A stretch of 64,000 nt of DNA, from positions 14,115 to 78,114 of the forward strand of contig NZ_JABJVY010000028.1 of the NCBI RefSeq assembly GCF_040750475.1, in the 5' to 3' direction. The position numbers and the translations under genes were made by a program. Source of the DNA: Amorphus sp040750475 (GTDB lineage: Bacteria > Pseudomonadota > Alphaproteobacteria > Rhizobiales > Amorphaceae). This document shows positions 33,299-41,646 of the stretch, one piece after another; position 1 is the first letter of the stretch, and every line of letters begins with the position of its first letter. Under the pieces are notes generated by a model that saw nothing but the letters and a program-made list of their open reading frames with translations, did not search any database and had not been told where the DNA came from.

Positions 33299-34528
33299 AT
33301 GCCGCAGGATGCTCCCGCCTCGAGTTTTTTGTACCTGCGTATCTTGGGGGGAAGCGCCAAGTTGGCTTGGAACGATGTGGTCGATCGGCCATCCGGGGTC
33401 ATGCCCGGAAAGTGGCCGGAGAAGTCCGCGCGTCCGGGAGCCTATGGCCCCTGGCGGCGGCCGGTTCCGGTCGCGCTCGCGAACCCGGTGCGTCCGCGCC
33501 GCTTCGCTTCCTATCCGGACCCCTCAGAGGTGGTCCGGGAGAATTTCAGTTTCGCCCAAAACTGGGAAGATGTGTATCTCTGGCGCGCGCTCAGCGACGT
33601 CGAACGCGGCTTTTATGTCGATGTCGGGGCGCTGGATCCGGCGTTCGATTCCGTCACCAAGCTGTTCTACGATCGCGGTTGGAGTGGCGTGAACGTCGAG
33701 CCCGGCTCCAGCTACGCCAGGCTCGCGGCCGCCCGGCCGCGCGACACCAATCTTCAGGTCGTGGTCGGTGAGACGGTCGGCGAGGTCGATTTCCACGAGG
33801 TCTTGAACGGTGGCGAAGGGCTCTCCTACGTTGCCGGGCGTGGGGCAAATGCCGTGCTCTCCTGGCCGACCGCACGCCGACGGCGGTTGGCCATGCGCTT
33901 GCGAGACATTCTCGACCTGCATGCTGGCGGCCAGGACATTCATTTCCTGAAGATCGACGTGGAAGGCTCGGAAGCCGACGTCGTGCGCTCCGCCGACTGG
34001 ACGCGTCACCGGCCGTGGCTCATCGTGGTGGAGGCCACTGTTCCGACGTCGTCGACGCCGAGCCATCAGACGTGGGAACCGATCCTGCTCGAGGCCGGAT
34101 ATGAGCGGGTCTTCTTCGACGGCCTCAACATGTACTATGTGCGGCAGGAAAGCCGCGAACTGGCGGCCGCGTTCGATCGTCCCGTCAGCGTGCTCGACGG
34201 CTTCCGCCAATTCGATGCGGTGGTCGCCGCGATGCATGCCGATTTGATCGCGCTGGAGACGGCGCTCGATACCGCCACCAGCCGTCTCAGTCAGACCGGG
34301 GCCGGCGCGGGCGAACCGGATAGCGCAAGCCTGTCGGCGCTCCTGGAGCCGGTTAAGGCGCAGCTCGGCGGCGTCCGCGAGGATACGGCGACGCTGACGC
34401 GTCTGCGGACGCGCTACCGGCTGGACGGCGCGACGGCGGAGCTGCGGTTCGGCCTGTGGACGGCCCGAAAGCTCAGAAAACTGCGCCGGCTGGTGTCGAA
34501 AATCGGTGGAGCTGCCATCACTCAGTGA
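33299..34528 (+). CDS. FkbM-family methyltransferase
   Basis: A class I SAM-dependent methyltransferase of the FkbM type, about 409 residues. The SAM motif is GFYVDVGALDPAFDSVTKLFYDRGW, motif II is GVNVEP, and FLKIDVEGSEADVV is the FkbM hallmark. The last 130 residues are a helical extension rich in Ala and Leu. The start is uncertain: ATG 33299 has no clear ribosome-binding site, a TTG at 33284 is also open, and a site GGGGGGAAG lies before a TTG at 33362. FkbM enzymes O-methylate sugars or polyketide-like groups and often sit in polysaccharide loci; this one is isolated. It overlaps the convergent transporter gene by 11 bp. Confidence 0.85.
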   Translation: MPQDAPASSFLYLRILGGSAKLAWNDVVDRPSGVMPGKWPEKSARPGAYGPWRRPVPVALANPVRPRRFASYPDPSEVVRENFSFAQNWEDVYLWRALSDVERGFYVDVGALDPAFDSVTKLFYDRGWSGVNVEPGSSYARLAAARPRDTNLQVVVGETVGEVDFHEVLNGGEGLSYVAGRGANAVLSWPTARRRRLAMRLRDILDLHAGGQDIHFLKIDVEGSEADVVRSADWTRHRPWLIVVEATVPTSSTPSHQTWEPILLEAGYERVFFDGLNMYYVRQESRELAAAFDRPVSVLDGFRQFDAVVAAMHADLIALETALDTATSRLSQTGAGAGEPDSASLSALLEPVKAQLGGVREDTATLTRLRTRYRLDGATAELRFGLWTARKLRKLRRLVSKIGGAAITQ

Positions 34529-35759
34529 GGGTGCGGACTGCCAGAACCCAGCCAGTGGTCACGGCCGTCGACACCAGTCCGAACGGCAGGACAGTGCGGG
34601 TGAAGGCTGTGAAGGTGAAAGGTCGAACGCCCAGCCGCTCGGCCTGTTGAACCACGATCACGTTGCTTGCCGCGGAAATGATGAAAACATTGCCGGCGAG
34701 TGTGGAGACTGCGGCAAGGGCCATCAGCGTCGGCGTGGTCAGGCTCGGCGCGAGCTTCAGATACATGTCGACCAACGGCACGTTGGAAAAGAGCTGGCTT
34801 CCGACGAAGGCGACGATGGCAGCCACAAGCGGCTCGCCGAGACGGGTCCGCAGGTCTCCGAGCAAAAGCTGAAGCGAGCCGGACTCAATCAGCGCTTCCG
34901 TCACCACGAACATGGCGAGAAAGAACACCAGCGTCGGCCAGTCCGCTGCGCGCAGAAGTGCGCAACGATGGCGCGCAAACAGATAGGTGGGAGCGCAGGC
35001 GAGCAGAGCGAGCGCTCCGAGCGAGAGGGGACCGGTTTCGCTCACGCTTCCCGTAAGCCCGGTTCCGATCACGACGATGGCGAGCAGTCCCGCCGAGACG
35101 AGCGCCGGCCAGGTGCGTTCGCGCAAAGCCTTCGGGTGCGCAAACGCGTGCGCGACCTCGGGTGCGGGCGGGATGGCCCGGCCGTACCACCAGGCCGTGA
35201 GGGCGAGTAAAGCGAATGTCGGCACGATCAGCCAAACGAGAAAGACGCGAAACGGATGCTCCAACTGGCCGGCGCTCGCGATCAGGAGATTCTGCGGATT
35301 GCCGATCGGTGTCGCCATGGAGCCGACGGTAACCGCGACGCAAAGCGCGACCAGCAACCGGCGTGGGTCGAGCCCGGCCCGCGTGGCAAGCCGGATGGCA
35401 ACGGGCGTGCCGATGATGGCGGCGGCATCGTTGGTCAGGAGCGCGGCGACCAGTGCGAACGTGAACACCAATCCACCGACCAGCAGGTGGGGGGAGCGTT
35501 TCCGCGCCAAATGGGTCGCCAGGGCATCGGAGGCGCCGGAGCAATGCAGCGCTGCCCCGATCGAGAACACGGCGAACAGGTAAAAGATCACCGTCCAGTT
35601 GATCGCGTTGAGCGCGTCGGCGGGACCGATCTCGCCGGCGACAAGGAGCACCACGGCGCCGCCGAGCATGACGTGCCAGATCTTGAGCCCGGCTGGGAGC
35701 CATTCGCGCACGGCGATCAGGAGGAAGACGACGATCGAGACGGCGAGGCTCAACGGCAT
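34518..35759 (-). CDS. SLC13/ArsB-superfamily anion transporter
   Basis: A 413-residue integral membrane protein with about 10-12 hydrophobic segments. The ion-transporter superfamily repeats are visible: ALLTNDAAAIIGTPVAI and SMATPIGNPQNLLIASAG in the first half, and SQLFSNVPLVDMYLKLA and STLAGNVFIISAASNVIVV in the second. The Asn-Pro and Ser-Asn loops are those that bind the substrate anion and sodium in this superfamily. The substrate could be arsenite, sulfate or a dicarboxylate; no ars or cys gene adjoins. A single gene. Confidence 0.82.
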   Translation of the reverse strand: MPLSLAVSIVVFLLIAVREWLPAGLKIWHVMLGGAVVLLVAGEIGPADALNAINWTVIFYLFAVFSIGAALHCSGASDALATHLARKRSPHLLVGGLVFTFALVAALLTNDAAAIIGTPVAIRLATRAGLDPRRLLVALCVAVTVGSMATPIGNPQNLLIASAGQLEHPFRVFLVWLIVPTFALLALTAWWYGRAIPPAPEVAHAFAHPKALRERTWPALVSAGLLAIVVIGTGLTGSVSETGPLSLGALALLACAPTYLFARHRCALLRAADWPTLVFFLAMFVVTEALIESGSLQLLLGDLRTRLGEPLVAAIVAFVGSQLFSNVPLVDMYLKLAPSLTTPTLMALAAVSTLAGNVFIISAASNVIVVQQAERLGVRPFTFTAFTRTVLPFGLVSTAVTTGWVLAVRTLTE

Positions 35760-35924
35760 GGCGTCGCCGGCTCATGCGGCCTGACGAGGGGCGCCATGAT
35801 TGTTTCGCTCATTCGCTCACAAGGTCGCATTGGACCGACTCCGTGCCGCGTGTAGAAGGCGGCGAGAGGCGTGCCCGTTGCCATGAATGTGCGGGCAACG
35901 CGGCCATCGAGCGGGGAGAAAATC

Positions 35925-36524
35925 ATGACCGAAGAGCTGATCGATCGCCTGGCGATCCGCGACCTGGTGGAAAACTGGGCGGTCTGGCGGGACGCCGGCG
36001 ATTGGGAGCGGTTTCGCACGGTCTGGGCGCCGGAAGGCCGCATGATGGCGACCTGGTTCCAGGGAACGGGGGACGAATTCATCGCGGTGAGCAAGCGCGG
36101 TTTCGAGAATGGCGTCAACATCCTGCACTTTCTGGGCGGGACGTCGATCGATCTCGCCGGCAACCGCGCCATCGCCCAGACCAAGATGACGATCAACCAG
36201 CGCGCCGAGGTCGCCGGGGTACTCGTCGACGTGGTCTGCACCGGCCGCTTCTACGATTTTTTGGAGAAGCGCGACGGAGCCTGGCTCCTGGTGCTACGCC
36301 AGCCGATCTACGAGAAGGACCGCATGGACCCGGTCGATCCTGCGGCGAAAATGGAGCTCGATCCCGAACTGCTGGCGCGCTTTCCGGTCGGCTATCGCCA
36401 TCTGGCCTATCTGCAAACCAAGCTCGGCTTCACCGTGAAGCCCGACATGCCGGGATTGTTCGGCGAGGTAGTCGAGGGTCTTTACGCGCGCGGTGCGGAT
36501 TGGTTGTCGGGCAAGCCGCTCTGA
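35925..36524 (+). CDS. SnoaL/NTF2-like domain protein
   Basis: A 199-residue cytoplasmic protein with a SnoaL-like (NTF2-fold) domain over about residues 1-135: LIDRLAIRDLVENWAVWRD at the N-terminus, then DWERFRTVWAPEGRM, a strand with HFLGGTSIDLAGNRAIAQTKM, and GRFYDFLEKRDGAWLLVLRQP. Members include dehydratases, cyclases and small-molecule binding proteins, so function cannot be assigned. The start at 35925 is supported by GGGGAGAA; an upstream ATG (35883) lacks one. It is a single gene next to the anion transporter on the other strand. Confidence 0.78.
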   Translation: MTEELIDRLAIRDLVENWAVWRDAGDWERFRTVWAPEGRMMATWFQGTGDEFIAVSKRGFENGVNILHFLGGTSIDLAGNRAIAQTKMTINQRAEVAGVLVDVVCTGRFYDFLEKRDGAWLLVLRQPIYEKDRMDPVDPAAKMELDPELLARFPVGYRHLAYLQTKLGFTVKPDMPGLFGEVVEGLYARGADWLSGKPL

Positions 36525-36647
36525 CGGCGCTTTTGGCTTGCAAAGAGGCGACACGCTGTTGTCGAGCGTGCCGCACCTAAGAGCCCACATAATTGTTTTA
36601 ACGCGTTTTTCGGCGGAGAATCGGTATCCGCTTCGCCCGAAAACGCT

Positions 36648-37643
36648 TTACTTCAGGCACGCGACCATGTCGCCCGCCAACTCTTGAAGCAGGTTCGGAT
36701 AAAGCGCCGGACCGGGTGTGAGGTCGACGCCGAGCGGGTCCAGAGTGCCCTGGCGCGCATCGGTTCCCTCGATCAAGATGGCGATCAGGCTCGTATTGAA
36801 CTGCGGTTCGACGAACACGCAGGTGGCGTCGAGCGACCGGATCGTGTCGCGGATTTCCTGCACCCGCGCCGGCCCCGGCTTTGAGGCATCGCTGAGCGAG
36901 ACGGCGCCCGCAGCCTCCAGGCCGAACCGATTTTCGAAATAGTGGTAGGCGTCGTGGAAAACGATGAACGGCTTGTCGCGGACGGGGGCGAGTTCGGCGG
37001 TGACTTCGGCCGCCGCGATATCGATCTCCGCCTTGCCGGCCTCGGCGTTCTTGCGATAGGTCGCCGCGTCGTCCGGGTCGGCCTGGGCTAAGGTTTCGGC
37101 GATCCGGTCCAACCAGACCTTGGCGTTTTCCGGGTCCAGCCAGGCATGCGGGTCGATGCCATGGTGCTCATGCGCGTGATCATGCTCGTCCGCATGATCA
37201 TGTGCCTCCCCATCGTCGTGGTCGTGCGCCTCATGATCCTCGTCATGATCATGGCCGTCCTCGTCGTCGTGATGGTGGGCCTCGAAGGTCGCGCCCTCGC
37301 GGAAATCCAGCCGCATGGTGCCGGGCGCGTCGATCAGGGCAACGGAGGTCGCATCGCTTCCAAGCGTGCCGATCGCCCGCTCCAGCCAGGGGGTCAGCTC
37401 CGGCCCGACCCAGAACACCACCTCAGCCCTATCCAGGAGGGCGGCTTCGGAGGGCCGCATCGCGTAGCCATGAGGCGAGGCGTTCGGCGGCAGGATCCGG
37501 CTCGGCTCGCCGACACCCTGCATCACCCGGGCGACCAGCGAGTGGACCGGCGGAATGTCGGTGGCGACGGCCGGCGGCTCGGCCCGGGCGGCCGTGGTCC
37601 CCAGCAGCGCAGCGCCGACAAGGGCCAATCCGATCTGTCTCAT
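36648..37643 (-). CDS. znuA: Zinc ABC transporter periplasmic binding protein
   Basis: A 331-residue metal-binding protein of the ZnuA cluster. The signal peptide ends ThrAlaAlaArgAla (residue 21). Zinc-ligand histidines are His34 (IPPVHSLV), His58 (ASPHGYAM) and His166 (DPHAWLD). Residues 123-161 form the His/Asp-rich loop typical of ZnuA, thought to collect zinc and sense its level. The start at 37643 follows AAGGAGT; a longer frame from 37679 lacks a signal-like start. Divergent from znuCB over a Zur box, so repressed by zinc. Delivers Zn2+ to ZnuBC. Confidence 0.95.
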   Translation of the reverse strand: MRQIGLALVGAALLGTTAARAEPPAVATDIPPVHSLVARVMQGVGEPSRILPPNASPHGYAMRPSEAALLDRAEVVFWVGPELTPWLERAIGTLGSDATSVALIDAPGTMRLDFREGATFEAHHHDDEDGHDHDEDHEAHDHDDGEAHDHADEHDHAHEHHGIDPHAWLDPENAKVWLDRIAETLAQADPDDAATYRKNAEAGKAEIDIAAAEVTAELAPVRDKPFIVFHDAYHYFENRFGLEAAGAVSLSDASKPGPARVQEIRDTIRSLDATCVFVEPQFNTSLIAILIEGTDARQGTLDPLGVDLTPGPALYPNLLQELAGDMVACLK

Positions 37644-37692
37644 GAGTACTCCTTCAAGCGGGCCATGGCGGGTGGCCATGATCCGAATTTAC

Positions 37693-37710
37693 GTAATATT
37701 ATAACATTAC
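37693..37710. promoter_or_regulatory. Zur-box palindrome
   Basis: GTAATATTATAACATTAC is an 18-bp palindrome with one mismatched pair, AT-rich in a GC-rich region, placed between znuA and znuC. Sequence and position agree with the alphaproteobacterial Zur operator (ATGTTATAatATAACAT-type), so zinc-loaded Zur should repress both directions. No zur gene is inside the window. Confidence 0.75.
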
Positions 37711-37859
37711 TCTTTTGCACCGGAAGCAACTGGCTTGTCCAGCCGTCTCAGCCAAGAAAGTGAGCAAGCCGCGTGACACAGTGCACCAGCCGTGAGATCG
37801 GAGAGGGCGCGACCGACGGCGTCTAGCATTTTGTGGCGTCGGCGAGGATTGGAGAACGA

Positions 37860-38597
37860 ATGAGCCTGATAACGGGGCGCGGGGTCAGCGTCGAGCTTGG
37901 GGGACGCACGATCCTGCGCGACATCGACGTTGCGATCGAGCGCGGCGAGATCGTCACCGTCGTCGGGCCGAACGGGTCCGGGAAGTCGACCTTCATCCGC
38001 GTTCTGGTGGGGGCGATCCGGCCGTCGCGAGGTCAGGTGAGCCGTGCGCCGGGCTTGGTGGTCGGCTATGTGCCCCAGCGGCTGTCGCTGGACGCCACCA
38101 TGCCGCTGACCGTGGCGCGCTTTCTCGGCCTGCCGAAGCGGCGCCCGGCGGCGGACGTGGCGGCGATGCTCGAACATGTCGGCGTTGCCGGGCTCGGCCG
38201 GCGGCAGATGAGCGCGCTCTCTGGCGGCCAGTTCCAGCGCGTGCTTTTGGCGCGGGCGCTCTTGTCCAAGCCCGATCTTCTGGTGCTGGACGAGCCAACC
38301 CAGAGCCTCGACCAGCCCGGCACGGCGGCGTTCTATCGGCTGATAGAGACGGTGCGCCGGGAACTCGGCTGTGCGGTGCTGATGGTGAGCCACGATCTGC
38401 ACGTTGTCATGAGCGCCTCCGACAGGGTGTTGTGCATCAACGGCCACATCTGCTGCGAGGGCACGCCGACGGTGGTTTCGGCCGCGCCGGAATATCGCGC
38501 GTTGTTCGGCTCCGGCACCCAGGGCGCGTTCGCGCTCTACCAGCACAAACACGACCACCACCATCCCGAGAGCGAGGGGACGGCCTCCGATGCTTGA
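37860..38597 (+). CDS. znuC: Zinc ABC transporter ATPase
   Basis: A 245-residue ABC ATPase: Walker A GPNGSGKSTF (about residues 39-48), signature LSGGQFQRVLLARAL, Walker B LLVLDEPTQSLD and the switch His in MVSHDLHVV. The C-terminus is His-rich (HKHDHHH), fitting a zinc system. The start at 37860 follows GGAGAA; an upstream GTG is possible. It overlaps znuB by 8 bp. Energises zinc uptake from ZnuA through ZnuB at the inner membrane. Confidence 0.95.
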   Translation: MSLITGRGVSVELGGRTILRDIDVAIERGEIVTVVGPNGSGKSTFIRVLVGAIRPSRGQVSRAPGLVVGYVPQRLSLDATMPLTVARFLGLPKRRPAADVAAMLEHVGVAGLGRRQMSALSGGQFQRVLLARALLSKPDLLVLDEPTQSLDQPGTAAFYRLIETVRRELGCAVLMVSHDLHVVMSASDRVLCINGHICCEGTPTVVSAAPEYRALFGSGTQGAFALYQHKHDHHHPESEGTASDA

Positions 38598-39390
38598 CGA
38601 TTTTCTCGTCCGCGCGGCCCTTGCCGGCGTTGGGCTCGCAGTGGCTGCGGGACCGATCGGGTGCTTCGTGGTGTGGCGGCGGATGGCCTATTTCGGTGAC
38701 GCCACGGCCCACGCGGCGATCCTGGGGGTCGCGCTCTCGTTTGCGTTCGAAGCGTCGATCTTCGTCGGCGTGCTCGGGGTGGCGATCGCCATGGCGCTGG
38801 CCGTCTCCTCGCTCGCCGGGCGCACCTTTCAGATGGACACGCTGTTGGGCGTTGCCGCCCATGGCGCCCTGGCCGTCGGCCTGGTGGCGTTTGCGCTCAC
38901 GGCGCGCGCCGGGCTCGATATCGAAGCCTATCTGTTCGGCGAGATCCTGGCCGTCAGCCGGTCCGACTTGGCGGTGATCTGGGGCGGCGCACTGGCCGTG
39001 CTCGCACTGCTTGGCTGGCGCTGGTCCGCGCTTCTGACCGCCACGCTCGACCGTGATCTCGCGGCCGCCAGCGGTCTCGATCCCAAGCGCGAGCAGATCA
39101 TCCTGACGCTGGCGCTGGCGGTGCTGGTGGCGGTCGCGATCAAGGTGGTGGGCGCGCTTCTCATCACGGCGATGCTGATCATTCCGGCGGCCGCGGCCCG
39201 ACCGTTCTCGCGGACGCCGGAAACCATGGCGGTGCTGGCCACGCTCATCGGGGCGGCATCGGCCTTGCTCGGCCTCTGGGCATCGTTCCATTTCGACACG
39301 CCCACCGGCCCGACCATCGTATCGGCCGCGCTTGCGTTGTTCGCGATATCCGGCGGGGCGATCATGATCCGCGGCCACGATCAGCATTGA
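38590..39390 (+). CDS. znuB: Zinc ABC transporter permease
   Basis: A 266-residue ABC-3 family permease with about eight membrane segments. Typical landmarks are PIGCFVVWRRMAYFGDATAHAAILGVAL near the N-terminus (the coupling region and first helices), LDIEAYLFGEIL and KVVGALLITAMLIIPAAAAR. It forms the inner-membrane channel of ZnuABC. Its start overlaps the end of znuC, so the two are translationally coupled. A long repeat begins immediately after its stop codon. Confidence 0.94.
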   Translation: MLDDFLVRAALAGVGLAVAAGPIGCFVVWRRMAYFGDATAHAAILGVALSFAFEASIFVGVLGVAIAMALAVSSLAGRTFQMDTLLGVAAHGALAVGLVAFALTARAGLDIEAYLFGEILAVSRSDLAVIWGGALAVLALLGWRWSALLTATLDRDLAAASGLDPKREQIILTLALAVLVAVAIKVVGALLITAMLIIPAAAARPFSRTPETMAVLATLIGAASALLGLWASFHFDTPTGPTIVSAALALFAISGGAIMIRGHDQH

Positions 39391-39625
39391 ACGCAAATCC
39401 AGGAAAAGTGGGCACCGGTTTTCCGTCCGGATTTGCGCGGGAAAGGCCAAATCCAGGAAAAGTGGGCACGGGTTTTTGTAGGTTTTTGCCGCTCACGCCA
39501 GCTCGCCTCGCTCGCGGCTCGCGCGAGGGCGGCCTCGGAGCGTTTTCAGGCGAAGTGGGAACCGGTTCACCGTCCGGAAACGCGTCGCGACAAAGCCCGG
39601 CGCGCGGTCGCGCGCTGGCTTCGGG
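39391..39625. repeat. Composite dispersed repeat after znuB
   Basis: AAATCCAGGAAAAGTGGGCA followed by CCGGTTTTCCGTCCGGATTTG (from about 39395) is repeated in part at 39449, then come GCTCACGCCAGCTCGCCTCG and, from 39542, a diverged copy with GAAGTGGGAACCGGTTCACC. The same modules, inverted, make up 63700-64000. It lies between convergent znuB and soeC. Confidence 0.7.
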
Positions 39626-39629
39626 ATTT

Positions 39630-40556
39630 TCAGGCGCGGTGGCCGTAATAGAGCGAAACGACGTGCTGGGCCTCGGCGAAGAACAGCCAACGTGAGGCGG
39701 CAATGCCGGCGAGATGGACCGGGATTGCGACCAGCAGGACCGGCCATAGCGCGGGGACGGCAAGCACCAGCGCGATTGCGAAGAACGGCAGCACGAAGCC
39801 GAGCACGAGGGCGACGCGGCGCAGCGCCGCCGCTCGTTGTCGGCCGATCCGAAACACCATCTCCTTCATGAGATAGTTCGGCGAGGTGTGAGGCGCTTCC
39901 AGCAGCCGCACCCGCCCGATCCCGGGAAGCCCGATCGCCGTCTCCGGGCTGGAGCCGTCTGCGTCGAGGCGGACATCGGCCGCCCGCGCGCTCCAAAACA
40001 GCCAGGTTGCCGCGGCGGCGATCATGATCAATTCGGCCAGTGTCAGGAGCGTCGGTTCCGGCGCGCCGGAGACGGGGGCGAGCGCGGAGAGGGTCAGCGC
40101 CCCGCCGGCGAGCGCGATCGCTTGGAACAGGAGCGAGGTCGGCGGCTTAGACCAGCGCGGCACGGCCTTTAGCGAGCCGTAGATCATGGAGGTGCAATAG
40201 ATGGTGACGACCGCACCGGCAGCGGCCGGCAGCCCGAGCCAGAGCGTGCGCTGTCCGTAAACCACCCAGGCGAGCGCGTAGAGGCCGAACAGGATGAGGG
40301 TCGCGATCGAGACCACGCCTTCGCGCGAGAGCCAGGACGTCCGCCACTGGGAGAGGGCACGCCAGGCGCGCTGAGGATTGCCCAGATGGCCGAGCGAGGC
40401 CAGCAGGCCGATGGAGGCGAACGCCAGCGCAAGCCCGGAGGCCAGCAGGGCAAAGACGATCCCGTCCGGCCCGAGCCCCAGCCCGAGCCAGACCATCAGC
40501 CCGAACCCGATGCCGGACAGCGTCGTGAAGACGATGATGGAGGGGGCCGGATGCAT
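39630..40556 (-). CDS. soeC: Membrane anchor subunit of sulfite dehydrogenase (DmsC/NrfD-like)
   Basis: A 308-residue integral membrane protein with eight predicted hydrophobic segments, of the DmsC type: SLGHLGNPQRAWRALSQWRTSWLSREG (about residues 54-80) and the C-terminal HVVSLYYGHRA are family hallmarks. It should anchor the SoeAB dimer on the cytoplasmic face and pass electrons to quinone. It is the last gene of soeABC but separated from soeB by 322 bp that contain REP-like palindromes. With DmsC alone the call would be general; the SoeA and SoeB neighbours make it specific. Confidence 0.85.
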   Translation of the reverse strand: MHPAPSIIVFTTLSGIGFGLMVWLGLGLGPDGIVFALLASGLALAFASIGLLASLGHLGNPQRAWRALSQWRTSWLSREGVVSIATLILFGLYALAWVVYGQRTLWLGLPAAAGAVVTIYCTSMIYGSLKAVPRWSKPPTSLLFQAIALAGGALTLSALAPVSGAPEPTLLTLAELIMIAAAATWLFWSARAADVRLDADGSSPETAIGLPGIGRVRLLEAPHTSPNYLMKEMVFRIGRQRAAALRRVALVLGFVLPFFAIALVLAVPALWPVLLVAIPVHLAGIAASRWLFFAEAQHVVSLYYGHRA

Positions 40557-40629
40557 CAGATGGTCTCCCGTTTGATGAGAAACATCCCGCTGTCACGGCG
40601 TTTCGCTCGACCCGCACCGGTCCCCCATC

Positions 40630-40845
40630 CTCCGCTCATTCCCGCGAAAGCGGGAATCCATGCTGACTTTCGACGAACCGGAGCAGCGGAGCCGTTTCTG
40701 ATCCTGAATGCTACCAAAGCCCACGCGGTCAGTCCCGCAGAGATCGGCTCTGCCGCCCTATGGATTCCCGCTTTCGCGGGAATGAGCGGAGTAAAAGGTG
40801 TTTGCCAAGAGCAAGCCTCTGTGGCCTTCGCGGGAATGCGCGGAG
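40630..40845. repeat. REP-like doublet, class 1, plus a third partial unit, between soeC and soeB
   Basis: CTCCGCTCATTCCCGCGAAA with GCGGGAATCCAT (40630-40661) faces its inverted copy (40758-40791) across about 96 bp, and a partial unit CTTCGCGGGAATGCGCGGAG follows (40826-40845). The arrangement copies the element at 24202-24366. It lies inside an operon, where the hairpins could affect message stability or expression ratio. The rest of the 322-bp gap shows no gene. Confidence 0.75.
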
Positions 40846-40878
40846 TTTCGGGCTGTCGTTTCTCATCAAAATGGCTCC

Positions 40879-41646
40879 TCATCCGAGCTTCTCCAGCGCT
40901 CGGTCGAGCCAGCCGAGAAAACCGGTCGCCTCCGGTTCGCAGAGCGCGGCGAGGTCGATCTTATCCGGCGCGTCGATGTCCGCCTTGGGCCGGGGCGGCA
41001 GGTAGCGGTTGACGGGCTTGGTGCCTTGTTCCGGCATCAGCTCCACGCCGCCGCGCTCCGCCACCAGCTTGGAGACCTCGGACTCCGGGTCGGCAAGGTC
41101 GCCGAAATGGCGGGCGTTCGCGGGGCAGGTGCGCACGCAGGAGGGCACCCGGTCCACCTCCGGAATGTTCTCGTTGTAGATTCGGTCGACGCAGAGCGTG
41201 CATTTCTTCATGACGCCGGCGTCCGCGTCCATTTCGCGGGCGCCATAGGGACAGGCCCAGGCGCACAGCCCGCAGCCGATGCACCAGTCCTCGTTGACCA
41301 GCACGATGCCGTCGGCGGAGCGCTTGTAGCTTGCCCCGGTCGGACAAACCGTGACGCACGGTGCGTCGTCGCAATGCAGGCACGATTTCGGAAAATGAAC
41401 GATCTGGGCGCTCGAGGCCGCGCCGCCGCAGCGGCTTTCGGCGGGCGCCACCTCGAAGGTGTGGATGCGGTTGAGGAACGAGCCGGACGGAGCGTCGCCA
41501 TACGGATCCTGATCGGAGAGCGGCGCGCCGTAGCCGCCGGTGTTCCACTCCTTGCAGGCGATCACGCAGGCATGGCAGCCCACGCAGGTATCCAGGTCGA
41601 TAACGAGTCCGAGCTTCTTCTCCGTGGTTTCGGGAAGCGTGGTCAT
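40879..41646 (-). CDS. soeB: Iron-sulfur subunit of sulfite dehydrogenase
   Basis: A 255-residue ferredoxin-like subunit with four cysteine clusters: CVGCHACVIACKEWN (about residues 21-35), CLHCDDAPCVTVCPTGA, CIGCGLCAWACPYGAR and CTLCVDRI with a later CVRTCPANARHFGD. These bind four [4Fe-4S] clusters that carry electrons from SoeA to SoeC. The start at 41646 is chosen because GGGGAGGA lies 8 nt before it; the ATG two codons earlier (41652) is too close to that site. It overlaps the end of soeA by 4 bp. Cytoplasmic side of the inner membrane. Confidence 0.88.
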   Translation of the reverse strand: MTTLPETTEKKLGLVIDLDTCVGCHACVIACKEWNTGGYGAPLSDQDPYGDAPSGSFLNRIHTFEVAPAESRCGGAASSAQIVHFPKSCLHCDDAPCVTVCPTGASYKRSADGIVLVNEDWCIGCGLCAWACPYGAREMDADAGVMKKCTLCVDRIYNENIPEVDRVPSCVRTCPANARHFGDLADPESEVSKLVAERGGVELMPEQGTKPVNRYLPPRPKADIDAPDKIDLAALCEPEATGFLGWLDRALEKLG

